A DNA stretch of 64,000 nt, taken from positions 160,185-224,184 of the forward strand of contig JAIYAX010000006.1 in assembly GCA_027488815.1 (NCBI GenBank). The letters run 5' to 3'. Origin of the DNA: Cytophagaceae bacterium. Its GTDB lineage: Bacteria; Bacteroidota; Bacteroidia; Cytophagales; JAIYAX01. Under the pieces are notes generated by a model. The model worked only from the letters and a program-made list of their open reading frames with translations, ran no database searches and was not told the origin of the DNA. Both the position numbers and the translations under genes were made by a program. Shown in pieces: positions 1 through 8,469 of this stretch (within the stretch, counting starts at the first letter, position 1; the number at the start of each line of letters is the position of its first letter).

Positions 1-1532
1 AAGGTAAGTTGTAACAGGCCCTCGCTTGGGTTGGGGAAGGCCTTTACTTGAACACCTTTCGCTATTTCCACCAATCCGGTTACACCTCCCTGGCTCATTT
101 TATGAACGAAAACATCATTGAACCCTGCTGAAATAAGGTTAGCTGTTCCTGCTCCCGGATCGAAATCTGCTGTCCCTACAAACGCTCCAGTGGTATATAC
201 ATTCCCTTAAGCATCTACCGTTATGGAAAAGCCTTCATCAGAAGAGCTGCCACCAAAGGATCTTGCCCATAGAAAATTACCGGAAGCGTCTAATTTCTGA
301 ACAAAAACATCTCTATCCCCTGCTGAAGAAAGGCTAGCGGTTCCTGTACCCGGATCAAAATCTACGGTTCCTTCAAATATCCCAGTGGAATATATACTCC
401 CTGAAGCATCTATAGTGATGGAGCTCACATCTTCATTAAAGCTGCCACCAAAGGGCCTGGCCCAAAGAAAATTACCGGAAGCGTCTAGTTTTTGCACGAA
501 AATATCATCGCCTCCTGCTGATGTGAGGTTAGCTGTTCCTGCTCCAGGATCAAAATCTACTGTTCCAACAAAAATTCCAGAGGTATAGACATTCCCTAAA
601 GCATCCACCGAGATCGAAGACACAAAATTATTTGAAGTGCTGCCAAAAGACCTGGCCCAAAGAAAATTACCGGAAGCGTCCAGTTTTTGAACGAAAACAT
701 CTATGTTCCCAGCTGAAGTGAGGTTAGCTATTCCTGCTCCCGGATTGAAATCTACTGTTCCCAAAAATGTTCCTGTGGTATAGACATTCCCTGAAGGATC
801 TACCGATATCGAAACTCCATAATCATCGGAACTGTCACCAAAGGACCTGGCCCACAGAAAATTTCCGTAAGTGTCCAGTTTTTGAACGAAAATATCCCTG
901 CTCCCTACTGAATTAAGGTTAGCTGTTCCTGCTCCAGGATCAAAATCTACTGTTCCTGCAAAGTATCCTATGGTATAGACATTCCCTGAAGGATCTATTG
1001 TGGAAGACCCCCCTCCATCATAAGCGAGGCCACCAAAGGATCTGGCCCATAGAAAGTTACCTGAAGCTCCTAGTTTTTGAATAAAAACATCTGCGGATCC
1101 TGCTGAAGAAAGAATAGCAGTTCCTGCCCCTGGATCAAAATCTCCTGTTCCTTCAAAGTATCCTGTGGTGTATACATTTCCTGCAGTATCTGTCTTGATC
1201 GAAAATCCAATATCAAAAGAGCTGCCACCACTACCAAAGGACCTGGCCCATTGAAAATTACCCGAAGCGTCCAGTTTTTGAACGAAAACATCAACAGATG
1301 CTACTGATGTCAGGTTAGCTGTTCCTGCTCCCGGATCAAAATCTACTGTTCCTACAAAGTATCCAGTAGTGTAGAGATTCCCTGAAGCATCAACTTTGAT
1401 GGACCGCCCTTCATCATATGAACTTCCACCAAATGACCTGGCCCATTCAAAGGTTTGGGCGTGGGCTAAGCTAACTCCGATTGTGATCAGGATAGCGAGC
1501 GTGGTTTTTAACAATTGCTTACTTGTTGTCAT
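1..1532 (-). pseudogene. T9SS-sorted SBBP beta-propeller-repeat protein, interrupted by a nonsense codon; 3' end outside window
   Basis: Starts at ATG 1532 with a signal peptide (MTTSKQLLKTTLAILITIGV...AHA). The open part is 441 residues holding six copies of a roughly 63-residue repeat with the cores [31 protein letters not shown] and DASGNVYTTG, as in SBBP/beta-propeller repeats of secreted Bacteroidota proteins. The frame stops at TAA (207-209), but past the stop the same frame goes on without interruption to base 1: [20 protein letters not shown], then [12 protein letters not shown], the beginning of a type IX secretion C-terminal sorting domain. The stop replaces the Ser codon of the repeat (TCA to TAA, one base). 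The product would be secreted by T9SS if full length; truncated, it lacks the sorting signal. It is a recent pseudogene, a readthrough case, or a sequencing error. Confidence 0.8.
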
Positions 1533-1582
1533 GAGGTTGACTGTTTTTCTTGCCAGTTGGGATGTACTATTATGTAGATGCT

Positions 1583-1611
1583 AAAAAATAAGCTCTGTAA
1601 ATGTAGAGCTT
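1583..1611 (-). terminator. Rho-independent terminator of the lolD-GT51-recQ operon
   Basis: A 7-bp perfect stem (AAGCTCT/AGAGCTT, 8-nt loop) is followed on the minus strand by a T-rich run (ATTTTTTAG). It lies about 280 bases downstream of the recQ stop and upstream of the repeat gene, so it would end the minus-strand operon transcript. No other clear element is seen in 1533-1695. Confidence 0.5.
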
Positions 1612-1695
1612 TATCCTGTATCCATAAAATATACGATGTTCGTAAAAAAAGCATTTAGGTGTGCTAAGGGCAAATAAGTGATCAAATCAATCTAA

Positions 1696-1902
1696 GAAAG
1701 AAGTACCCACCAATCGAATAGGTTTTTCAGACAACAGGGTCCTTTCAGTCGGGTTGAATTAAAGGTACTTCAGGAAGTCATTACCCTGCTGGTGTTCATG
1801 ATCTTCTCCCTCCTGCTTTTTAAAAACCAGCAGTTTTCGCTCAATCACTTGCCTGGTTTTGCCTTTTTGATTCTGGCTGTCCATTTTATTTTCAAGGCTT
1901 AA
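1696..1902 (+). other. Orphan open frame / possible gene remnant with hydrophobic C-terminus
   Basis: An open frame runs from after the TAA at 1693-1695 to TAA 1900-1902 and encodes about 68 residues with natural-looking codons. It contains VELKVLQEVITLL, then two hydrophobic stretches (VFMIFSLLLF and FAFLILAVHFIF). There is no ATG before 1798, and the frame overlaps the 3' end of recQ tail-to-tail. I do not recognise it. It may be the 3' remnant of a membrane-protein gene, a gene of about 34 aa starting at ATG 1798, or chance. The rest of 1533-1891 holds only the terminator. Confidence 0.2.
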
Positions 1903-3802
1903 CCGGCAGCAAACGACCAGCAAGGTCGATTTTCAAACGACCTTCTTCCAACATGTGTCGGGCTTCTGCTTCGATGCTTTCCCTTTGTGACAACGGAAAC
2001 TTAGAGACCAATACTGCTGCGGGTAAACCTTCTTTTGATAAGGTATCAAGAATGACACCTCGGATTTTCTGACGCTGGCTTTCTTCCCGCTTACGAAGGA
2101 TACAAACATCACAAACCCCACATGGGCTTTCGTTGTCCTCTCCGAAATACCTCAACAGCAATACGGTTCTGCAGGTATGGGTGGTTGATGCATAGTCAAT
2201 GACCGCCTGCGCTTTGCTGATCTGATCTTGTTTTCGCTCCCTCATGTAGTTTTTGTCAATGGGTAATTCATCCGCTAAATACCTGGGAATGAGGTAGGTG
2301 ATCAGAGGCTGCTCGTTTGAAGGGACATACTCAATAATCCCATCTGAGTCCAGCTTATTGAGCATTTGAATGATATTAGACCTAGGCACTTTATAGCGCC
2401 TCATCATGTCGTCCTCATCGATTTGTACTGCTTGGCTGTAGGCTTCCCCTCCATACATTCTGAGGATGAACTTAATAAAGAGCCCTTCTTTCTGATGAGC
2501 CACCTGGTAGCGGTAGGTTTCTTCGGCATTCACTAAAAACAACAGACGGCTTCGCATGGTAAATGCCTCGTTGAGCTGAATAAAGCCCAGTTCTTCCAGT
2601 TTCTTAATGGAGCTGAATGCTTCAAATGATTTGATCTTGAATGTCTTTGCAAACTGCTCTAAATGAAAGGGAAAGCTGTTCATCATGCCGCTGCCTGCTG
2701 CAAGCTGAAAATAGGAGGAGAGCCATTGGTACACCGATCTGATGGTTTGCTCTGAGGGGTGTGATCGTTCAATTTTTTCAGCCATTACTCCTGCCTGTGC
2801 CTGATCCCAAAGGAGTACGGCAAATGCCTTTTTTTCATCTCTTCCTGCCCTTCCTGCCTCCTGGTAGTACGCTTCCAGACTTTCCGGCAAGCCGGTATGA
2901 ATAACGAGCCGCACATCCGGCTTATCAATGCCCATACCAAAGGCATTGGTTGCGACCATCACCCGTGTTTGGTTTAGTATCCATCGGCTTTGTCGCTTAT
3001 CCCGCTCTGCACCATGGAGGCCGGCATGGTAAGCCTCTGCGGAAAACCCTTGTCTTTGGAGCCAGAGTGACAAACGCTGCGTCTCTGCCCTTGAGCGGAC
3101 ATAAATGATGGCTGTACCCGGTATTTTTCTGAGCATGCCAATGACCCGATCTTCCATCCTTTCCTCTTTCAGCACCGAGTAGGACAGGTTACTTCGGGCG
3201 AAACTTTTCACAAACACGGCGGCCTTGGCCATACCAAGTTGCTCCAGAATATCCTGCCGAACCCTCGGAGTAGCGGTGGCGGTGAGGGCAATCACGGGTG
3301 TTTCAGGTAAAAATTCCCTTAGCTCAAGTATTTGCCTGTAGGGTGGACGGAAATCAAAGCCCCACTGTGAAATGCAATGCGCTTCATCGATGGCCAAAAG
3401 CCCTACTTTCATATAAGGCAAGCGGTCTTTGAAGCTGGGTGTTTGCAGCCGTTCAGGTGACAGGTAGAGAAATTTGACTTCTGCATTCACAACCTGATCC
3501 AGTACCGTTTGTATCTCTTTGTAGGTCATTCCGCTATACAATCCCTGAGCAGAGATCCCTTTCTTCTTAAGCTGCTCCACCTGATCTTTCATCAATGCAA
3601 TCAGCGGGCTGATCACCAGGCAAACGCCCTCTAAAGCCAATGCAGGTACTTGGAAACAGACAGATTTTCCTCCTCCAGTGGGTAGTAAGGCCAGGGTGTC
3701 ATTGCCACTTAAAACCGATTCTATGATTTCAAGCTGTAGAGGTCTGAAAGCATCATAGCCCCAATACTTCTTAAGTAGTTCATTTGGACTTAGTCCCTTC
3801 AT
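1892..3802 (-). CDS. recQ: ATP-dependent DNA helicase RecQ
   Basis: 3'-5' DNA helicase of the RecQ family, acting in recombinational repair and fork processing. The 636 residues show the Walker A loop LLPTGGGKS (about residues 39-47), the DEAH box in AIDEAHCISQWGFDFRP, motif III LTATATPRV, and motif VI YYQEAGRAGRD. The C-terminal zinc-binding domain is marked by CRTVLLLRYF followed by SPCGVCDVC. An HRDC domain is not obvious; the last 60 residues are a short winged-helix-like tail. Length is typical of short bacterial RecQ. Its ATG overlaps the stop of the upstream transglycosylase gene (3799-3802, ATGA), so the two are translationally coupled. Confidence 0.95.
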   Translation of the reverse strand: MKGLSPNELLKKYWGYDAFRPLQLEIIESVLSGNDTLALLPTGGGKSVCFQVPALALEGVCLVISPLIALMKDQVEQLKKKGISAQGLYSGMTYKEIQTVLDQVVNAEVKFLYLSPERLQTPSFKDRLPYMKVGLLAIDEAHCISQWGFDFRPPYRQILELREFLPETPVIALTATATPRVRQDILEQLGMAKAAVFVKSFARSNLSYSVLKEERMEDRVIGMLRKIPGTAIIYVRSRAETQRLSLWLQRQGFSAEAYHAGLHGAERDKRQSRWILNQTRVMVATNAFGMGIDKPDVRLVIHTGLPESLEAYYQEAGRAGRDEKKAFAVLLWDQAQAGVMAEKIERSHPSEQTIRSVYQWLSSYFQLAAGSGMMNSFPFHLEQFAKTFKIKSFEAFSSIKKLEELGFIQLNEAFTMRSRLLFLVNAEETYRYQVAHQKEGLFIKFILRMYGGEAYSQAVQIDEDDMMRRYKVPRSNIIQMLNKLDSDGIIEYVPSNEQPLITYLIPRYLADELPIDKNYMRERKQDQISKAQAVIDYASTTHTCRTVLLLRYFGEDNESPCGVCDVCILRKREESQRQKIRGVILDTLSKEGLPAAVLVSKFPLSQRESIEAEARHMLEEGRLKIDLAGRLLPVKP

Positions 3803-5772
3803 GGAAATTGAGGCTCCTGCTCCTGGATCAGGGCGGGGGCATCCTCCTCGTCAATCAGGAGGCTGTCGCTGGCAAGCGTATCGGTGAGCACCAGTTTGGA
3901 TCGGGCGGGGCCTGTAAGAATCACATTGGGGCTAAGGCCTGTGGTGTCGGTGCTATCAATTAGGTTTCGTCTCAGCATGATATTGGTGAGTAGCCGATAG
4001 TACCCTGCCAGATAAGGCTTAAGGTTTCCACTTCCATCAAACGAATACCTGAATGCTTTAGGCTTGGGAATGATGCTAGAAAGGTAAATGCTTTCGCTCA
4101 GCGATAGTTCAGCAGGGGTTTTTGAAAAATAATAAGGAGCAGCCTCACCGACACCATACACTCCGGGGGCCCATTCAATGATGTTGAGGTAAACTTCAAA
4201 CAGACGATTTTTGGATATAAGGCGATTATGCTCGATCAGCCAGACCAGCAATGTTTCATCCAGCTTTCTGGCGATGGTCTTCTTTCGGCTTAAAAAAACG
4301 TTCTTCACCAATTGCATGGTAATGGTGCTTCCACCCCTGGCAAACTTCCTCTTTCTGATATTGGTGATGATGGACTTGCGGAATGCTTCTTCATTAAAGC
4401 CCCTGTGGTAAAAAAAGGAGGCATCTTCTGAGGTCAGGATACAATTTTTCAGGTAGGGGCTGATCTGGTCAATCGGCGTAAATGCAGAATTTTCATGACC
4501 TACCCAAACTGTGCGGTAGGGCGGATCCTGAGTGGTGTACTCAAAGCTCTCGGCAAGTTTTGGGATATACGCTTTGCCATACTTGCTGATCCTAAACTGC
4601 TTCGACAATAAACTTGACTGGAACTTAAGACTATCCAATTGTTTGAAATCAAGATCAGCGTACAGACGATAGCTCAATTTGCCTGTGCTGTTCATTCCTT
4701 GAACGGAAGGGAATAGCCCCGAAGGAAGGGCTGAGAAAAAGGAATCGGACTCGGTGTAAGGCGTTGCTACAAAAAAACTCACCCTGGGTTGGGATGAGAC
4801 TTTTAGAGCAACTTCCAAATCAAAAGGCAAATCATTCAGAAGCACTTTTGAGCCACTATCGAGACGAAGCACTCTTCCTGCGGCCGTAAAAAGGTAGTCA
4901 ATCTCTGCTCTACCGATTTCAACCGTCTGCTCACTGATTCGGGGATGATCCAGGTGTAAATTCACCAGTCTGGCCAGTCCGGCGGTTTGTAGTTTGCTCT
5001 GCTCAAACTTGGCATAAGAAAGGTCTGCCACCAATGTGTCAAACGAAAAAGAGCCTCCGGCAAGCTCCTCTAAAAATGGAATTCGTACCGGCTCCTCATC
5101 GCTATACCAAGTGGTTTCAAGCTTGTTGAGCTCATCATCTACCGTCCCTTTCAAATGTACGAATTGCTTATCTACTCCATCCTTCACTAAAAAAGTGGCC
5201 TCAAGCATACCCTCCTGTATCTGAACCAATTCGCTGCTGATACCGCCTTCTATCTCATTGTACCTCAAAGACATCGAAGAATTTCGGATTTGAAGTTTAT
5301 CAGGCAGAGCATCAAAAACGACCTGAAGAACACGGTTTAAGCTCACGGCGAGATCCAGATTGCCCCGCTCTGTAGTGTCCACTTTAGCTTTTTTCCTTTT
5401 CCTGAAGAGGGCCATGAAATTGGATTGTGAGCTGTCCGATTCCAGTTTAATGCTGACTTGTGCCATCTCCAGTTGCTCCACTTTCAACCTTCCGGACAGC
5501 AGAGGCAGCAGTTCAAATTTCACTAGCAAAGTGTCGGACTGAAATAACGGTACTTCTCCTTTGACCTGTGCTACCAAATTTTCGAAACGGATCGTTTTCC
5601 ACCCCATCACCTCTATATCTCCTGCACTCAGCTCCAGGCCCAGGCTATTCTCCAGTTTATCCTGGACCTTGCCAAAAACCAGCCTCAGGATCACAGGACG
5701 GGCCAACCATGCAGCGGAAAAAAGTAATGCTGCAATCAAAAGAACCAGTAAACCCGTGACGATTCTGTTCAT
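3799..5772 (-). CDS. Membrane-anchored AsmA-like / GT51 peptidoglycan transglycosylase
   Basis: 657 residues. One N-terminal transmembrane helix (IVTGLLVLLIAALLFSAAWL) is followed by about 380 residues of beta-rich sequence resembling AsmA/DUF748 domains (GLELSAGDIEV..., LLPLLSGRLKVEQLEM). A glycosyltransferase-51 domain occupies about residues 430-600. GT51 motifs are visible: SEDASFFYHRGF with the catalytic Glu near residue 447, KFARGGSTITMQLVKN, ARKLDETLLVWLIE, and EVYLNIIEWAPGVYGVGEAA. GT51 enzymes polymerise glycan strands from lipid II. There is no transpeptidase domain, so this is monofunctional but with a large periplasmic extension unlike MtgA. It lies 4 bp after the LolD-like gene and overlaps recQ. 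The AsmA-like call is by appearance; the GT51 call is firm. Confidence 0.85.
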   Translation of the reverse strand: MNRIVTGLLVLLIAALLFSAAWLARPVILRLVFGKVQDKLENSLGLELSAGDIEVMGWKTIRFENLVAQVKGEVPLFQSDTLLVKFELLPLLSGRLKVEQLEMAQVSIKLESDSSQSNFMALFRKRKKAKVDTTERGNLDLAVSLNRVLQVVFDALPDKLQIRNSSMSLRYNEIEGGISSELVQIQEGMLEATFLVKDGVDKQFVHLKGTVDDELNKLETTWYSDEEPVRIPFLEELAGGSFSFDTLVADLSYAKFEQSKLQTAGLARLVNLHLDHPRISEQTVEIGRAEIDYLFTAAGRVLRLDSGSKVLLNDLPFDLEVALKVSSQPRVSFFVATPYTESDSFFSALPSGLFPSVQGMNSTGKLSYRLYADLDFKQLDSLKFQSSLLSKQFRISKYGKAYIPKLAESFEYTTQDPPYRTVWVGHENSAFTPIDQISPYLKNCILTSEDASFFYHRGFNEEAFRKSIITNIRKRKFARGGSTITMQLVKNVFLSRKKTIARKLDETLLVWLIEHNRLISKNRLFEVYLNIIEWAPGVYGVGEAAPYYFSKTPAELSLSESIYLSSIIPKPKAFRYSFDGSGNLKPYLAGYYRLLTNIMLRRNLIDSTDTTGLSPNVILTGPARSKLVLTDTLASDSLLIDEEDAPALIQEQEPQFP

Positions 5773-5776
5773 GGGA

Positions 5777-6433
5777 TTAATGCTCGATCAGCACTCCTTC
5801 TGACATGGTCATTTTCCGATCAGCAAGTCTTGCCAGTTCCTGATTATGGGTTACCACGACGATCGTTTGCTGATAGGTTTTTCTTAGCTCCAAAAGCAGT
5901 TCATGAAGTGCTGAAGCATTTTTTTGATCCAAATTTCCGGTAGGCTCATCGGCTAGCAACAAGTCAGGCTGATTGATCAACGCTCTGGCAATGGCCACCC
6001 TCTGCTGCTCACCACCGGATAACTGTGAAGGTTTTTGTCCGACAATTTGCGCCAGACCAAGTCTTTCCATCAGGTCTCTGGCCCGGGCTTTTACCTGATC
6101 GATAGCTTCTCCACTGATCAATGCCGGCATCCAAATGTTTTCTTCTGCGCTAAACTCAGGCAACAAATTATGGTGCTGAAAGACAAAACCAAGACGCTTA
6201 TTTCTGAAGGCAGCCAGCTTTTGTTTGGCAAGGCGGTGAATCACTTCACCTTGAAAAATGATTTCTCCTTCATCCGGCTGATCCAGAGTGCCCATGATTT
6301 GAAGAAGAGTGCTTTTGCCTGCTCCTGAAGCCCCTACAATCGCCAGCATCTCTCCGCAAAAGACCTCCATGCTCACCCCTTTGAGAACCTGTCTTTGTTG
6401 ATAACGCTTATAAATTCCTTTAGCCTGTAGCAT
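5777..6433 (-). CDS. lolD: ABC transporter ATP-binding protein, LolD/MacB-type
   Basis: 218-residue ATPase of the LolD/FtsE/MacB subfamily, which powers lipoprotein release or other mechanotransmission ABC systems at the inner membrane. It has Walker A GASGAGKST (about residue 33), signature LSGGEQQRVAIARAL, Walker B LLLADEPTGNLD and the switch His in VVVTHNQEL. No cognate LolCE-type permease is in the window, so the partner is encoded elsewhere. First gene of the operon with the GT51 protein and recQ. The lolD symbol rests on subfamily resemblance only. Confidence 0.8.
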   Translation of the reverse strand: MLQAKGIYKRYQQRQVLKGVSMEVFCGEMLAIVGASGAGKSTLLQIMGTLDQPDEGEIIFQGEVIHRLAKQKLAAFRNKRLGFVFQHHNLLPEFSAEENIWMPALISGEAIDQVKARARDLMERLGLAQIVGQKPSQLSGGEQQRVAIARALINQPDLLLADEPTGNLDQKNASALHELLLELRKTYQQTIVVVTHNQELARLADRKMTMSEGVLIEH

Positions 6434-6441
6434 GGTAAGGA

Positions 6442-6449
6442 CAAATCTA
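6442..6449 (-). promoter_or_regulatory. Bacteroidota -7 element (TAGATTTG) for the lolD operon
   Basis: An exact TAnnTTTG match on the minus strand, 8 nt before the ATG at 6433. No good -33 TTTG is seen at 19-20 bp. If used, the transcript would start only a few bases before or at the start codon. Confidence 0.4.
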
Positions 6450-6550
6450 TGGCTTTCCTTTGAAAATCCTCCCTGAGGAACTGAGCAGAAGCCTTTGATT
6501 TATTCAAGAGTATGGTTTATTTCGTGCCTACATTCAACCCCAAGTTCCCT

Positions 6551-7762
6551 ATGAATATTCATGAGTATCAGGCAAAGGAAATACTTCGCAAATACGGCGT
6601 AAGCATTCAGGAAGGTATCGTGGCTGACACGCCGGAAGCTGCAGAGGCTGCTGCCAAAGAACTCAATGCCAAAACCGGCACTTCATGGTACGTGATCAAA
6701 GCACAAATACATGCCGGAGGTAGGGGAAAAGGAAAAGTAAAGGAAACAGGGTCTAACGGTGTCGTATTGGCTAAAAAGCTTGAAGACGTGGCACCAAAGG
6801 CAAAAGACATCCTAAAGGGAACTCTTGTTACTCATCAAACAGGTCCTGAAGGTAAGATTGTCAATAAAATATTGATTGCTCAGGATGTTTACTATCCGGG
6901 TGCATCAGAGCCTAAGGAGTATTATATCTCCATTCTGCTGGATAGAGCCAAGGCCTGCAATGTGATCATGGCGAGTACAGAGGGTGGTATGGATATCGAA
7001 GAAGTTGCAGAAAGTCATCCTGAAAAAATCATCAAAGAGTGGATCGATCCGGCTACCGGCCTTATCCCCTTCCAATCCAGAAAAATTGCCTTCGCTCTTG
7101 GGCTAAGTGGCAATGCCTTCAAAGAAATGGTGAAGTTCATTACGGCCTTATATCAGGCCTATGTGGATACGGATGCCTCCATGTTTGAAATCAACCCGGT
7201 TCTTAAGACTTCGGATGATAAAATACTTGCAGTCGATGCAAAGGTAAATATCGATGACAACGCCCTCTACCGTCATGCTGAAGTGGGTGCCATGAGGGAT
7301 ATCAGCGAAGAAGATCCTTTGGAAGTGGAAGCCTCTGCCTCAAGCCTCAACTATGTAAAGCTTGATGGAAATGTAGGCTGTATGGTAAATGGTGCCGGAC
7401 TTGCTATGGCTACCATGGACATGATTAAACTAAACGGAGGTGAACCTGCTAACTTTCTGGATGTAGGTGGAGGTGCAAATGCAAAAACGGTTGAAGCCGG
7501 ATTTAGAATTATCCTGAAAGACCCCAATGTCAAAGCCATTTTAATCAACATCTTCGGTGGCATCGTTCGTTGCGACAGGGTTGCCAACGGGGTTGTGGAG
7601 GCCTATAAAAACATTGGTAACATTCAGGTGCCTATTATTGTGCGTCTCCAGGGAACAAATGCTGAGGAAGGAGCAAAAATTATCAACGAGTCAGGCTTAA
7701 AAGTAAAATCTGCTGTGGTGCTCAAAGATGCTGCAAGACTGGTAGCTGAAGCCATGGCCTAA
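6551..7762 (+). CDS. sucC: Succinate-CoA ligase (ADP-forming) beta subunit
   Basis: ATP-grasp beta subunit of succinyl-CoA synthetase (TCA cycle, substrate-level phosphorylation, cytoplasm). I place the start at ATG 6551, giving [17 protein letters not shown], the standard SucC N-terminus. The ATG at 6512 would add 13 residues with no resemblance to the family. Visible: the ATP-grasp segment [65 protein letters not shown] and [16 protein letters not shown]. 403 residues, slightly above the usual 388-398. sucD is not adjacent, so the alpha subunit must be encoded elsewhere, as is common in Bacteroidota. Confidence 0.95.
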   Translation: MNIHEYQAKEILRKYGVSIQEGIVADTPEAAEAAAKELNAKTGTSWYVIKAQIHAGGRGKGKVKETGSNGVVLAKKLEDVAPKAKDILKGTLVTHQTGPEGKIVNKILIAQDVYYPGASEPKEYYISILLDRAKACNVIMASTEGGMDIEEVAESHPEKIIKEWIDPATGLIPFQSRKIAFALGLSGNAFKEMVKFITALYQAYVDTDASMFEINPVLKTSDDKILAVDAKVNIDDNALYRHAEVGAMRDISEEDPLEVEASASSLNYVKLDGNVGCMVNGAGLAMATMDMIKLNGGEPANFLDVGGGANAKTVEAGFRIILKDPNVKAILINIFGGIVRCDRVANGVVEAYKNIGNIQVPIIVRLQGTNAEEGAKIINESGLKVKSAVVLKDAARLVAEAMA

Positions 7763-7793
7763 ATCGAATTCAAAACATAAAATTCCATCTGTT

Positions 7794-7898
7794 ATGATCA
7801 TGCTCTATATCTGCTTTGGCTTGTTTGCCCTGGCAATTCTTTCTCCCTTCATTTTCCCCAATAAAAAGGTCAGTAAGCACGGCAAAGACCACGAATAA
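7794..7898 (+). CDS. 34-residue single-pass membrane peptide
   Basis: ATG 7794 to TAA 7896-7898. The peptide begins MIMLYICFGLFALAILSPFI, a likely transmembrane helix, and ends with a hydrophilic, basic tail (NKKVSKHGKDHE). It lies 31 bases after sucC and 11 bases before the DUF1801 gene on the same strand, as an operon member would. I do not recognise a family. The compact hydrophobic-then-charged layout and tight spacing argue that it is real, but it is too short for certainty. Confidence 0.45.
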   Translation: MIMLYICFGLFALAILSPFIFPNKKVSKHGKDHE

Positions 7899-7909
7899 AT
7901 GCTTCATCC

Positions 7910-8365
7910 ATGACATCTAAAGCGGATTCCATAGCAGACTATTTGCTTGAGCTACCGGAGGACCGCCGCAGTGTCATTCTGGCTGTTCATGAGACCTTGT
8001 TAGCTCACCTGCCTTCCGGCTTTGAATCAGGCATGAGTTACGGGATGATTGGATATCACGTTCCCTTTAGTATTTACCCCTCCGGTTATCACTGCGATCC
8101 CAAAAAGCCCTTGCCGTTCATGGGTCTCGCTGCTCAAAAGAACAATTTCGCTCTTTATCACATGGGCATCTATTGTGATGAAAAGCTTATGAAATGGTTC
8201 ACCGATGCCTATCAAAGCCAGGTAAAAACCAAGCTCGATATGGGCAAAAGCTGTATCCGCTTTAAAAATCTTGATGCCTTTCCACTAGCACTCATCGCTT
8301 CCCTATCCGAAAAGATGAGTGTGGCTGACTGGGTGACTATTTACGAGTCTAAATTGAAAAAGTAG
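7910..8365 (+). CDS. DUF1801 (YdhG-like) domain protein
   Basis: 151 residues matching the DUF1801 pattern: an N-terminal helical part (IADYLLELPEDRRSVILAVHETL), then GFESGMSYGMIGYHVPF, PFMGLAAQKNNFALYHMGIY, and MGKSCIRFKNLDAFPLALI near the end. This small alpha/beta fold is widespread in bacteria; its biochemical role is not established. Cytoplasmic, with no signal peptide. Same strand as sucC and the 34-aa peptide, so probably co-transcribed with them; metK downstream has its own promoter. Confidence 0.8.
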   Translation: MTSKADSIADYLLELPEDRRSVILAVHETLLAHLPSGFESGMSYGMIGYHVPFSIYPSGYHCDPKKPLPFMGLAAQKNNFALYHMGIYCDEKLMKWFTDAYQSQVKTKLDMGKSCIRFKNLDAFPLALIASLSEKMSVADWVTIYESKLKK

Positions 8366-8387
8366 TTCAGCCACAATCATACAATAC

Positions 8388-8418
8388 TTTTTAATTGCGC
8401 CCTGTTCTGCTATTTTTG
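8388..8418 (+). promoter_or_regulatory. Promoter of metK (TTTT-N19-TATTTTTG)
   Basis: Bacteroidota-type promoter: an exact -7 element TAnnTTTG at 8411-8418 with a three-of-four -33 match (TTTT, 8388-8391) at 19-bp spacing. It predicts a start near 8424 and a leader of about 45 nt, too short for a SAM riboswitch; no SAM aptamer was seen. Confidence 0.55.
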
Positions 8419-8469
8419 CCGGAATTTTTTCCGTAACAGCAGTTCCACGACTAACATAATTCACTTCCT

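Noticed and set aside
207-1532. CRISPR-like regular DNA repeats
   Set aside because: The ~190-bp period matches the protein repeat of the SBBP gene and copies vary at codon third positions; the same holds for the delta-60 gene at 13945-16488.
8366-8469. SAM riboswitch before metK
   Set aside because: A good promoter leaves a leader of only about 45 nt, and no SAM aptamer core was seen.
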